Shown here: one piece after another, positions 1 to 9,972 of the stretch | Numbering within the stretch: position 1 is the stretch's first letter | Layout: each line of letters starts with the position of its first letter | Assembly (NCBI GenBank): GCA_022496805.1 | Contig: CM040085.1 | Span: 46,033,811-46,097,810, forward strand | Length of the DNA stretch: 64,000 nucleotides | Reading direction: 5' to 3' | Origin: Pohlia nutans | Taxonomy: Eukaryota; Streptophyta; Bryopsida; Bryales; Mniaceae | Made by a program: the position numbers and the translations under genes | Notes under the pieces: model-generated | What the model saw: only the letters and a program-made list of their open reading frames with translations | Databases searched by the model: none | What the model was told of the DNA's origin: nothing

Positions 1-375
1 GCTTTGAAATTCTGCGACACAGATATTACACATGAAAATTTCATAGTGTTTGTACTCCAGAGAATGCTACATCGATAACAAGAACCTAAATGACCACAGA
101 AGCAGCAGCTCATGATGAATGTTTCCTTCATACAACTAGTACCCACGTTGGCAAAAGTTGCAGAAAAAATTATATATTGCAGGCTACCAAACAAAGCCAT
201 GATCCACATCACTACCTGTATTCCTTGGTTCTTGAAGGCCATTGTCTGAAGGAAGTCCCAAATGTCTCGACAGGTGACTCATTGTCCTCAAGGGCAAGAC
301 TTAGCTACAAGGTGCACTTCCAGTACATTAGAAAGACAGATGCAGGAACTTGAGACGGAGCTCGCAGAAAGTACA
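1..375. other. Flank downstream of RPN6
   Basis: This stretch lies past the RPN6 stop codon and should include its 3' UTR. I see no protein gene, no convincing polyadenylation signal and no repeat end. Confidence 0.4.
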
Positions 376-2752
376 CTACGCCATTATTTTGGCCGACTTC
401 AAGTAGAGGCTATCTACCACCTTGCTAATGTTAGATATGGTTTCAAGTGTGGATGGGTATATTCCATCAGGTTTCACATCATCAAAAATGATCAAACAGC
501 CAGCTCCTTGGTCCAAAGTACCCGCAAATTTTTTGTCAAGGATCATTTGCGACAACTTCTTCTCAACATTTTCACTTGGGAGGCCAATAAGTTCCGAGAT
601 GTGAGAAATCTCCACCCGAGAAAAGGGTTCAATCAAACGGCAGAGATTCTGCTCCAGTAAGGTGTCATATAACGATGATAGATGGCGATGCACAATTGGG
701 TCCTCCTCTAATTGTTCTCTGTACACATTCAACGCTTCTTCAAAATTCTTGAGAGATCGCTTGCTGTATGCATCCGCAACAGCTTTCATTGCGTCCAGCT
801 CCACACCTGCAACAAACTTCCCATGAGAGCTATACAAGCGGGTAACCTTTACAGAAGTTGACCGAAACAGTCCAGGCACTTAGTGCACAATAGAGATAAA
901 GGCTACAACACTGAAGAGTCACAAACAAGCGCTCAATCTGTATCACAATGGCACTGGCATACAATACTGCTCGGTCATACTACATGATTTGTATTTAATA
1001 AAACAATCTACTAAACCTCAAGACGAAATTGCAGAATCTAGAAATTTATCTTCGATTTCAGAATCGCAATTTTGCAGGACTTAAATCATGAATGATGCGC
1101 TCATCACTCCGTTCAACCACGCTTACAGAGATTTGGTCATAGGGCCAATATCGAGTCTTCTACACTTCCTCGGCTTTGTACGGTATTGGATGGTATAATT
1201 CGAGGCTTTAAGAAATATAAACCAAGTTTCAAAGCTGGAAATTTAATCGAAAAAAATAAAAAATAAAAAACACTTTACTACAGATCACACTTGATGACCA
1301 CATTGAGTTCTTGTAACCAGTGACCGACCAAACTTGAGCAATTTCGAGAACTTCATTTTAGTCTAGGGTCTTCCTCGCAGTGCCTTTGCAATGACACATA
1401 ATGAGATGTGTCCCACAAACATCAACTCGACAACAAGCACTAAACCCTAATCCCACAGCAATTCAGTACATCAGAGCAAAAGTGCCAAATGTAAATCTAC
1501 CAAACCTGACCCTGGCAGGCCAAGAGAGATGCTACGGTGAAGCCTCGCAACATACATTAAAATATTTTGGCCTCTTTCTGAGAAGCAAAGAATCCGTTCC
1601 TCCTGAACTCACTATCATTAACCCATTCACGCCCAAGTGATCGCTGGCAGTGGAAATTTTGAAACCCTAGGCCTGAGAGGGTTAACCCACAGGATCACAC
1701 CCGCTATAGAAATTGGACACTAAAGCTTCCAAGATCGAATTCATCACTAAACTATTGGGAACTAACAAGAAACTACAGACTATTCGATTATTGCCATAAT
1801 CCTGAAACATGCAGAATGAGAAATCATGAAACATGCAGACATAGCACTTACCAGTATACTTCAGCCCTGCCTTGGAGGAGATGAGACTTCCCACGTCATC
1901 AGCCTGGTTAATCATGATCTTACACAGCAACATATACTTCAAACTAAACACAGCTCGAGGGTCATCGAGGGCATTAAAAGCCTCAAAGGCTTCAAAGAAG
2001 TAGCTGAACCCGGTCTTGTAGTCCTTCTCTTCAGCATGCAAAATACCGCTCTGGAGGTCGATCGTGCCCTGTTGCGCGGGGGGAACGTAAATAGCGTTCG
2101 CCGCGGTTCTGGCAGCAGTGAGGGCAGCCTTGGCCTTGGGCAAATTCCGCAAGGAGAAGTGCAGCTTGCACTCCAGCAAGTCGATATCCACGAGCAACAG
2201 CTTATCATCCAACCTACGAACCTCGCGAACTAAATTGGTCAAGAGGGTCAGAGCCTCGGAATACTCCTTGCTCTCCATCAAGAGAGCCGCGAGCCGGGCC
2301 TCCACTCTCTGCCGGAGAAACATCCGCTTCTCAGCGCGGGTCCATTCCACCATCTCGCGGCACAAGGAGATTTGCAAATCCGAGGTGCCGGGGATCTTGG
2401 CCACGGCGTCGATGATGCCCCGAACAATCTTGGCTGTTTTGGCCTTGGGGATTAGGTTGAAATAGGGGCGCAAATCCGTGAGCAAGCCACGGAGATCCTC
2501 CGCCTTCTTTTCCTGCGACAGCAAGTCCGAGAGCGCGGTGATGGCCTGCTCCTTGATGCGCAGCACCTCGGCCGTGGACGTCGGGTGGTACAGGATCTGG
2601 CGCAGCAGCGAAATCGCCTTATCCGGATCGCTTTCCTTGTAATCCAACGCGTGCGCTAGGGTTTCAGCGGTAGGCCTCGATCCTGAGGAGTCCTTGCCGC
2701 TGCTGCTCGCCTTCAAAGCCGACACCGGCCGGCCCACTGCCGTCGAAGCCAT
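376..2752 (-). CDS. RPN6: 26S proteasome lid subunit RPN6 (PSMD11 type)
   Basis: Two exons, complement of 1852-2752 and 376-806, join in phase to 443 residues. Exon 1 ends at GLKYTG before a GTAAGT donor, and exon 2 resumes with [12 protein letters not shown] after a TTGCAG acceptor. The N-terminal part is a helical TPR-like solenoid. The C-terminal part holds the PCI/winged-helix module, with the family hallmarks [42 protein letters not shown] and a final KVVDSLY helix. In the family, RPN6 clamps the proteasome lid to the 20S core and ATPase ring and is essential for 26S assembly in cytosol and nucleus. The length is slightly above the roughly 420 usual, from a short Ser-rich N-terminal extension. 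No internal stop or frameshift is present, so the gene looks functional. A 4.5 kb transposon starts about 150 bp upstream of the ATG. Confidence 0.96.
807..1851 (-). other. RPN6: RPN6 intron
   Basis: Single GT-AG intron of 1045 bp. It begins GTAAGT at 1851 and ends TTGCAG at 807. It is AT-rich and holds a possible 68-bp TTAA-bounded inverted repeat near the exon 1 side. Confidence 0.9.
1618..1685. repeat. Possible miniature TTAA-flanked inverted repeat in the RPN6 intron
   Basis: TTAA followed by CCCATTCACGCCC at the left and GGGTTAA at the right, 68 bp in total. The two ends match at about 10 of 14 positions. It follows the same TTAA-CCC pattern as the larger MITEs in this window, but it is so short that chance is possible. 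Confidence 0.3.
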
Positions 2753-2904
2753 GGCTCGTCAAATCGCAATGGCCAAATGTATTTTCTGATGCAACGATGA
2801 AGAGCGACGACGATGATTGCAATGGCGAGGAAAAGTTAGGGTAACACAAGCTTCCCTGGTTGGCAACAAAACGAGAACAATACAAACCAGGTGGTATGAT
2901 CGGC
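2753..2904 (-). promoter_or_regulatory. RPN6: RPN6 proximal promoter and 5' UTR
   Basis: Only about 150 bp of native upstream sequence separate the RPN6 ATG from the Mutator-like element; 2896-2904 is the left copy of that element's target duplication ATGATCGGC. Any RPN6 promoter beyond this point is either displaced 4.5 kb or supplied by the transposon end. Confidence 0.5.
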
Positions 2905-3503
2905 CCTCGTCACCAGGCCCCCTCGAGTTTGAGGAAGGGCTCGTGGGATCTGGGCCGTTCATGCATATCGACGGTCCACGGGCGATCTGACAGGTGAGGG
3001 GGCCGGGTGAGATACTGACAGCTCGGGCCATGTACAGTGCTCGGGCCATGTACAGTACATATTTACTTATTTACTTCATATTTACTTCAGTTTGACCTTA
3101 TTGACTTGGGCCCAGTTAACTTAGCATACCAGTAGTTAATTCCGGTTACGTGATTTGATTTTTTGGAAGGGGATTCAGAAAGCTATACACTAAATAGGTA
3201 GATTAGTGTTAGATACACTAATTTACATAAACATGTTGTAAGTTTGCAATATTGACCAATTTTTTACCCTCTATATTGGTCAAGATGGGGATCTTTCAAT
3301 AGTATTGAAATCAATGTCTTTGGTAATTTTTTTTGTCAGGAGTAAAAATCTATAATAGTTTCAGATCTTATAATTATCTAACACCAATCTACCTATTTAG
3401 TGTAGTGAGTCCAAGAATGACAACCAATTGATGAGTTTTGCATTTTGCCTTCTTTTGTGTGATTGATTGATGACTATATGCATTCTGCCAATTTATTTTA
3501 GTG
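2905..3503 (+). repeat. Left terminal inverted repeat of the MULE
   Basis: About 599 bp, pairing with 6798-7395 in opposite orientation with few mismatches. Landmarks shared by both arms are a TACTGTACAT/ATGTACAGT stretch, GGGCCCA and a TAGTGTA-bearing stretch. Confidence 0.92.
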
Positions 3504-5385
3504 ATTCAACACTAATTTCCAAGATGTGTTATGAAATGTTTGATGAATAAGAATGGAGTTAATGTACATAGTTAAGTTGTAAATGTCAATGTGAAGATCA
3601 CATTTGTACGGTTGGATTTATCAATATTTATTAATAAATTGTAATTAAAATTTCAAGATTTTTTTTTTAAATTCAATTAAAAATCCCAAATTAACCCAAT
3701 TTTTATAAAATTATTTTAATGAATTCATAATAACATACACTTACAAGATAGTATGATTTCCATTATTTGATTCTACTTATTTTGGAAATCATGTTTAAAG
3801 TCTCATTTTTTGAACTAAGGATGAAACTTGAGATAAACCACTTGTGTTGTTTTAAGAAACATCACAATAACTTAATTTTAAAAAACCATATTGTACAAAT
3901 GATAGTCAACTAGTACAAGAACCAAGAGAATTTTGGATGGATGAAAATTGTCCTTGTATGTAGTCAAGAGAACAATTTGAATTTATTCATCCTTCACTAT
4001 ATGGATGCAGGCCCATCAAAAGGTTAAATTGTATATATTATGATTACAACTGTATGGATTAGGATTACAACTACATGTATTAAATATTAGGGCCGCTTTA
4101 CACTAGGAGTTCAACCCAAAGTGATGTAGACATGGATTGAGATCCTCGCTTCTCATTGATTGAAAGTTATTTTTTGAGCCCAACCCCTTTACACCTAGGA
4201 GTCGAGCTCAATGCAACCTAGCATTTTTTACATTAAAACTGACAAGCTCTTACACAAGTCCAACTATATTCTTTGGTTCATCAAATATGGAGGCCCAAAC
4301 TTTGGGTTTGGGCTCGAGTGTAGATTTCATTGATTCTATATTTCATTTGAAAAAAATAAACTTTTTCCCAAGGCTCATATTGGTTGAAATTTCCAAGTAA
4401 TGTATAAAATGGGCCCAACTCTTGAACCCAACGCCTTTACGTAAGTAAGCAATGGACCCAACTGAAATCTTAAATTATTGAACGCTTGAGGTTGGGCCTA
4501 AAGCTACTATAGGCTAAAATTTTGTTGCATTGGGCCCAAAAACAACAGGCTTGATTCTTAAGTGCAAAGTAACCTTTAAACATCTAGTCTATGACCATAG
4601 AATCATGTTTTACTTGTCACGGTCAATTTGCCACTATAAGTAAGATAAAAATTCTATTTTATATTTTAAGTAGATGGATGAAGCCATGTGTCTACTTCAT
4701 ACCATGCTTTTTTCATAAATTTTGGTGAAATTTTGAAATGATTGTAAGGAAAATTTATATCAATTACAAAAAATACTCAAAAAGTCCAATTTTTTAACCA
4801 AAGGTGTAAGTCACAATAAATAAAAGTACACTAAATGAAAATCATATGTGTATTTAAATTTAGAAACTTGTTACACCGTGGTAATATCCACCGAACTTGT
4901 AACTGCAATAAATAACTCAATTTTTAGAGTTTCTCAAAAATTCAAAGTAGAGGAGAAACTAAATTTGGTAAGCTTCATTTTTTTTCTAAAGTTCAAATGC
5001 AATAGAATTCATTTGTATGGTCTAAGTTTAGTTTAAGTATGAAAAAAAAAATCCAAAATACACTACATTTTTACAACTCATTTTTACACTATATTTTTAC
5101 AACTCATTTTGTAGTTAGGACCCATGAAAAATCCAACAATAGCTTGAATGACCATAATATCTTGAATGCATCTCGTGAAAAAGTGTTTTAAAAAATCTTT
5201 CTCCCAAATCAATGCTAATTTGTTTATTTATTTTTATAAATCAACTAGTTTTATTAATGTGTTGATGCATGTCATCTTGTTTTACATTTTTCAATCCAAC
5301 ATGTGGAAGGGCCTAATTATTTATATATTGCCCGACATATTGACATGGTTGAATTTTAGTAGTATTTTGTTGCATCCATTTTGTA

Positions 5386-5761
5386 GATAGATAGATAGAA
5401 ACTCCAGTCCCTTTTTAGCAATGGGCCGGCATGAATAAAGTGTCCGTTTGTAATGTCAATGACCCGGTGCCCACCAGACAAAGGAACATTGGGACAATAC
5501 TACTCTCCCCTTTCGGGGATGGACACTATAGTGACACACTATACTAGTTCCTAGCTAGCCACTTGTGCCTTGAAGATACCGGACATGGTATCCCCCGAAA
5601 GGGCTTTGAGGTACCCATACAACAAGGTTCAAGAACCCCCCACTTTAATTGGGTGGACTATGGTGGTGAGCACCACGCCGGCATGGGGAATAGAACCCAC
5701 AACCTCCTCATTGGGGGCCATGAGCCCTAACCACCAAGCCAAGGCTCGTGGTGCCTAATCT
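5386..5761 (-). mobile_element. tRNA-derived SINE
   Basis: Read on the minus strand the head carries an A-box-like TGGCTTGGTGGTTAGGG (about 5724-5742) and a B-box-like GGGTTCTATTCC (about 5687-5699), the two internal Pol III promoter boxes. The tail is a short GATA/TATC run at 5386-5397. It is flanked by an 8-bp direct repeat ATTTTGTA at 5378-5385 and 5762-5769, as expected for target-primed insertion. It is nested inside the MULE. Its tail half recurs from 58760. Confidence 0.82.
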
Positions 5762-5849
5762 ATTTTGTACTAGTATATTGTACTAATAATTGTTGCATCT
5801 ATTTTCCGGCTTGGAGGTTCCTTTCAATGTGTATGTACTGTGCCCTTAA

Positions 5850-6415
5850 CCCCTAAACGTCCTCTCTCCAAATTTGAAGAATTTCAAAGATGTCTTGTAA
5901 AATGTAACTAAAAGGGATATTTTGAACTTAATGTCTCAATAAAGGTTGTACATAATGAATTTTTTATTCTATCTATATGGTTAGATCTATGATTGTTGGA
6001 CATCACCAATATTTTTGTATAAAATTTGAAACTTGAAATTCATAATTCTTTTGTAATTTGATTACGAATTTGATATTGACAATTTTTACATGAATTTTGT
6101 TGTGATTATTTGAAACGTAATACTCTTAGTGTAGTGATTTTTGGAGATTTTTTAGTTGCTTAGTTTTATGAGTTGACTTTTTAAGAGCATTTTTATGCTA
6201 AAATCTTTGAAATTTTCAGTGAATCACTAGAACATGAAATGAGGCATAATTTTTTCCTAAATCATCCCCTTTTTAATCAGATCACACATGCATGAAGTTA
6301 ACTTCCCATGAAATATATAGTAAAAGATCCACATTGCAAACAGTCAGTGATGGATGAGAAAGTTGTGTATGATTATGTACCTCGTCCACTTTATGTACGG
6401 ATGAATGTTTAGAGG
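5850..6415. mobile_element. TTAA-flanked MITE, family H, nested in the MULE
   Basis: Left TTAA-CCCCTAAACGTCC at 5846 and right GTTTAGAGG-TTAA ending at 6419 form the termini of a 566-bp element. No coding capacity. Its right half is homologous, inverted, to 8771-9050, and its terminus resembles the one at 26014. Confidence 0.7.
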
Positions 6416-6797
6416 TTAAGTCATTTTCAATACTAGTGTGTCAAAAAATACTATGATTTTAGAATTTAGAATGTACAAAATACCATTTCTTAATTTCTTC
6501 AATCTTGAAAAATTTACTAATTATGGCTTTCGGATATCACCAAGAACAAAAGACATTCACATAAATTTTTTATTTTCTTTTTGAATATTGGTTTGTAAAT
6601 TTATCAAAAGATGGACATGTATGCTTCAATTTTTTCTTAATTATTTATGAAACTGACTTGTACTTAGGGTACTAGAGAATATTCAATGCATTCTCAATCA
6701 TCTTTTAGTTCCAGTTCAATAGAAAGTTTACATTTACATTGGAGTTGTAAACTTAATGCATGCAACTATAATCCTAATACATACAACATAGTAATAC

Positions 6798-7395
6798 ACT
6801 AAAATAAATTGGCAGAATGCATATAGTCATCAATCAATCACACAAAAGAAGGCAAAATGCAAAACTCATCAATTGGTTGTCATTCTTGGACTCACTACAC
6901 TAAATAGGTAGATTGGTGTTAGATAATTATAAGATCTGAAACTATTATAGATTTTTACTCCCGACAAAAAAAATTACCAAAGACATTGATTTCAATACTA
7001 TTGAAAGATCCCCATCTTGACCAATATAGAGGGTAAAAAATTGGTCAATATTGCAAACTTACAACATGTTTATGTAAATTAGTGTATCTAACACTAATCT
7101 ACCTATTTAGTGTATAGCTTTCTGAATCCCCTTCCAAAAAATCAAATCACGTAACCGGAATTAACTACTGGTATGCTAAGTTAACTGGGCCCAAGTCAAT
7201 AAAGTCAAACTGAAGTAAATATGAAGTAAATAAGTAAATATGTACTGTACATGGCCTGAGCACTGTATATGGCCCGAGCTGTCAGTATCTCACCCGGCCC
7301 CCTCACCTGTCAGATCGCCCGTGGACCGTCGATATGCATGAACGGCCCAGATCCCACGAGCCCTTCCTCAAACTCGAGGGGGCCTGGTGACGAGG
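6798..7395 (-). repeat. Right terminal inverted repeat of the MULE
   Basis: Inverse partner of 2905-3503; the outer end is GGTGACGAGG, followed directly by the target duplication ATGATCGGC. Confidence 0.92.
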
Positions 7396-7404
7396 ATGAT
7401 CGGC

Positions 7405-7496
7405 TCTTCCTTCCATCGAGAGCCTTCCGTCTGTCGAAAGCCTTCCGTCCGTCGAAAGCCTTCCGTCCATCGAGAGCCTTCCGTCCGTCGAAAGGC
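7405..7496. repeat. 18-bp tandem repeat next to the MULE
   Basis: About five copies of an AGCCTTCCGTCCGTCGAA-like unit, differing at one or two positions, begin just outside the MULE target duplication. Confidence 0.85.
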
Positions 7497-7535
7497 GGTT
7501 CAATTTCCCCGACTCTAAAGGCCCCCGGACGTTAA

Positions 7536-8109
7536 CCCCTAAAGGACCCGGGGGTTTTTAGCTTAGCTCTTGTTTTCTTGACTAGCTCTTATAACAAGCT
7601 CAATTCCTCATTGGTGTGGGTTAATTTTGACGATCGGCACCATTGAAATTAAAGAAGACTTACATAACTTTTGTATGAAAAAAGGATCAACAAAATCGCA
7701 CAATTTTTGAGAAAATGCCACCGTTGAGAAGGTTGATGGAACTCGTTCAGGTTATTTTGTACATATGCTGAAATCGGATTGATTAAAAGTGCTCCAAAAA
7801 TTCTGAAATTTCTACCATGCATAATGATCATCGTTTTAAACATGTGCAAAAAATTTCACGTAATTTGGAGGTGTGAAGAGGAAGATATGAGGGTCTCAAG
7901 TGACGCCCAAATAGCCTCCTTGCAGCTCAAAAATATCACCAAAAATTGCACACTTCATGAAATTTCGATCAAGAAGTACCCACGGATTTAGCTCTGAGAA
8001 AGAACTAGGGTCTCATTGTTGCTCACGTTACAATTCATGGCCCAACAACTCGAATTTCCTCACTTTCTAGTTCTAGAAGCTGCATGGTGGCCTCGTGGTC
8101 CTTTAGGGG
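7536..8109. mobile_element. TTAA-flanked MITE, family A, copy 1
   Basis: 574 bp bounded by TTAA at 7532-7535 and 8110-8113. The termini are CCCCTAAAGGACC and its inverse GGTCCTTTAGGGG. The interior is near-identical in layout to 30275-30847 and to the partial copy at 63836. Small ORFs inside are not shared as proteins between copies. The TTAA duplication plus CCC-starting ends are the hallmark of the piggyBac superfamily. Confidence 0.9.
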
Positions 8110-8539
8110 TTAATGCAAGCATTGTTCACCCATGGTCTCATTTTCTGAAATTTCCATTTTGGGTACCCTAGGATCTTTATTTTGGCAATTTTTTTTGCAA
8201 ATTTGGGGCCTACGGTCCAATTTCGATCGAGGGGATCTCTCGAGAATTTTAAACCCTTAGAAGAGGGGGTTATTTTTTGAGGTGGGCCCTACATGTTCAA
8301 AATAGGGGGCAGTTTTTGTCCTCTTGCATTAACGTTCGGGGGGGATTTAGAGAAATTCGGTTCAATTGAACCACGCCAATGTATAAATAATAATGCCCTT
8401 CCAACAAGTTAATTAATGAATCTCATCTAGTTTAGTTTATAAATAATTAAATAAAAATATTTTCTAGCATCATTTTGAGAGAAGGATTTTAAATGCAAGT
8501 TTTTATTAGATGTGGAACTTACATTGCATGTATACCATA

Positions 8540-8721
8540 GCCCAGTAGCACCTTCAGCACCTTTTTGCAAGATATATATATATTTTTAAATAGATTTCGG
8601 CAAAACTGAATATTCTCCAAAATCCGTTTTTTTTTCCATACAAAAAAGTTTTGAAAAAAACATTCCCAAAATTTTCGGCATTTATTTTTAAAATTGTTTT
8701 TTGCTGAAGGTGCTACTGGGC
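8540..8721. mobile_element. TA-flanked MITE (Stowaway/Tc1-mariner type)
   Basis: 182 bp with perfect 20-bp inverted ends starting GCCCAGTAGCACCTTCAGCA, each next to a TA. The interior is an AT-rich hairpin loop without coding sequence. Confidence 0.78.
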
Positions 8722-8770
8722 TACAGTATATTCTTTTGATTTTAAGAGCTTCGCTTTCATTTTACTTTAA

Positions 8771-9050
8771 ACCCTAAACGTTTCAACCATTCATTTCTAA
8801 ATGATATATAGAATCAAACTTTATTTTCTCATCCATCATGCACTTTTTGGAGTGTGGATTTTTTATTGTAGATTTTAAAAAATTGGAAGTTAGCTTCATG
8901 CATGTGTGAACTGATTAGAAAGTGGATGTTTTGTGAAATTTTAATGCCTCATTTTGTGGTGCAATGATTCACCAAAAAATTCTAAGATCTTAGTTCAAAA
9001 GTGTTCTTGAAAAAATTAACTCATAAAATCAAGTAACCAGGAAATCTCAT
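8771..9050. mobile_element. Truncated TTAA MITE remnant, family H
   Basis: Begins TTAA-ACCCTAAACG at 8767 and runs parallel, inverted, to 6140-6415 through shared CTCATCCATCA and CATGCATGTGTGA blocks. The partner terminus is missing. Confidence 0.6.
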
Positions 9051-9258
9051 AAAGTAGCCTCTTGTTCAGATTCTAGTACCTCTAGCTTTGTATTTCAAGT
9101 TTGTTGCAGCTGGAGTATGGAAGTCTAGACTGAACTCCTCGAGGTCCATAATGGAAATGGACTCTTAGAGCCAGTTTCCATTGGAAAATTGGAACTGGAG
9201 GGTCTTCCAGTCGAACATCGAGTACCCGAGTAGGCAATCCAAAAAAGATGTGGAATGT

Positions 9259-9579
9259 TTTTTTTTTTTTTTTTTGAAACAACAGGACATTTTATTCCTT
9301 TGAGAAAACAAAACATCACAGTGAACCAAGGGCCAAGGCCCCGGCAAGAGCAATTTTTTTTTTTTTTTTTCCAATTTCCCAACTACCAACCAGAATCAAA
9401 TTAAGAAAACGAGGAACAACACCAAAGCTAGAAGAAAGACCCCATTGGAGGTCGTTTGAGAGTCCAAGTCAGTTCGGTGGCAGCTCTTATAGCGAAGAAG
9501 TCCGTCTGGAGCCAAGTTTTGTCGAACACGTCCAAGAATTTTGGAGCCTTCGTTGGGTAGCGTTCGCAAAGTTGATGTG
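9259..9579 (-). mobile_element. 5'-truncated L1-type LINE insertion
   Basis: On the minus strand the insert ends in a LINE 3' UTR with GAATAAAATGTCCTGTTG and a long poly(A), seen as poly(T) from 9259. An exact 15-bp target duplication AAAGATGTGGAATGT lies at 9244-9258 and 9580-9594. A second internal A-run at 9355-9370 suggests two polyadenylated segments in series. The same 3' UTR ending is present in the LINE at 36900-38467. Confidence 0.9.
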
Positions 9580-9594
9580 AAAGATGTGGAATGT

Positions 9595-9972
9595 AGGAAG
9601 CCATAATATGTGAGAGATTTTAGGACCAAATGTGTTCCAATGAGGGTTTTATTTTTGGTTTTTGGAGAAATGTTAAAGTTGCGACATAAAATAAAATGGT
9701 GTAAACCAATATTTTCATATTCATCTATATTTTAGATATTACTACTTTTTCATCCACCTACTTGGACAAATTTCATTAAAAACGACGATTTTCATCCGAT
9801 TTATTTGGCAGACCTTGTTCACCAGAATCAGGATACAAAATAGAGATACCGGCCTCACCGGTGGGGCTGCTCGAAGCCGGACGGACGGCACTTTCAGGAT
9901 TAGGGTTTGCGGGGGGTTTGTCAAAGCGGTGCAGTCCAAACCCTCCTGCGTTCGTTGCCCTGCTCGATCGCC
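9595..9972 (+). promoter_or_regulatory. Upstream region and 5' UTR of the RlmN-like gene
   Basis: AT-rich to about 9790, then GC-richer sequence leading to the start codon. No clear TATA box is visible at a fixed position. An in-frame ATG at 9907 exists but would add 22 unconserved residues. Confidence 0.35.

Larger units (their letters stand above)
2905..7395. mobile_element. Non-autonomous Mutator-like element (MULE), 4.5 kb
   Basis: The element starts CCTCGTCACCAGG and ends with the inverse CCTGGTGACGAGG. It is bounded by a perfect 9-bp target duplication ATGATCGGC at 2896-2904 and 7396-7404. Long terminal inverted repeats plus a 9-bp duplication are the signature of the Mutator superfamily. 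I find no transposase-like reading frame, so it must move in trans. The interior is AT-rich and contains a SINE at 5386-5761 and a TTAA-flanked MITE at 5850-6415. The arms remain very similar to each other, which argues for fairly recent activity. Confidence 0.92.

Noticed and set aside
7532..8113. TA duplication with ACCCC ends (Tc1/mariner) as the alternative for the TTAA MITEs
   Set aside because: The base outside TA is always T on the left and A on the right, and the CTAG copy shows that the outer bases follow the target.
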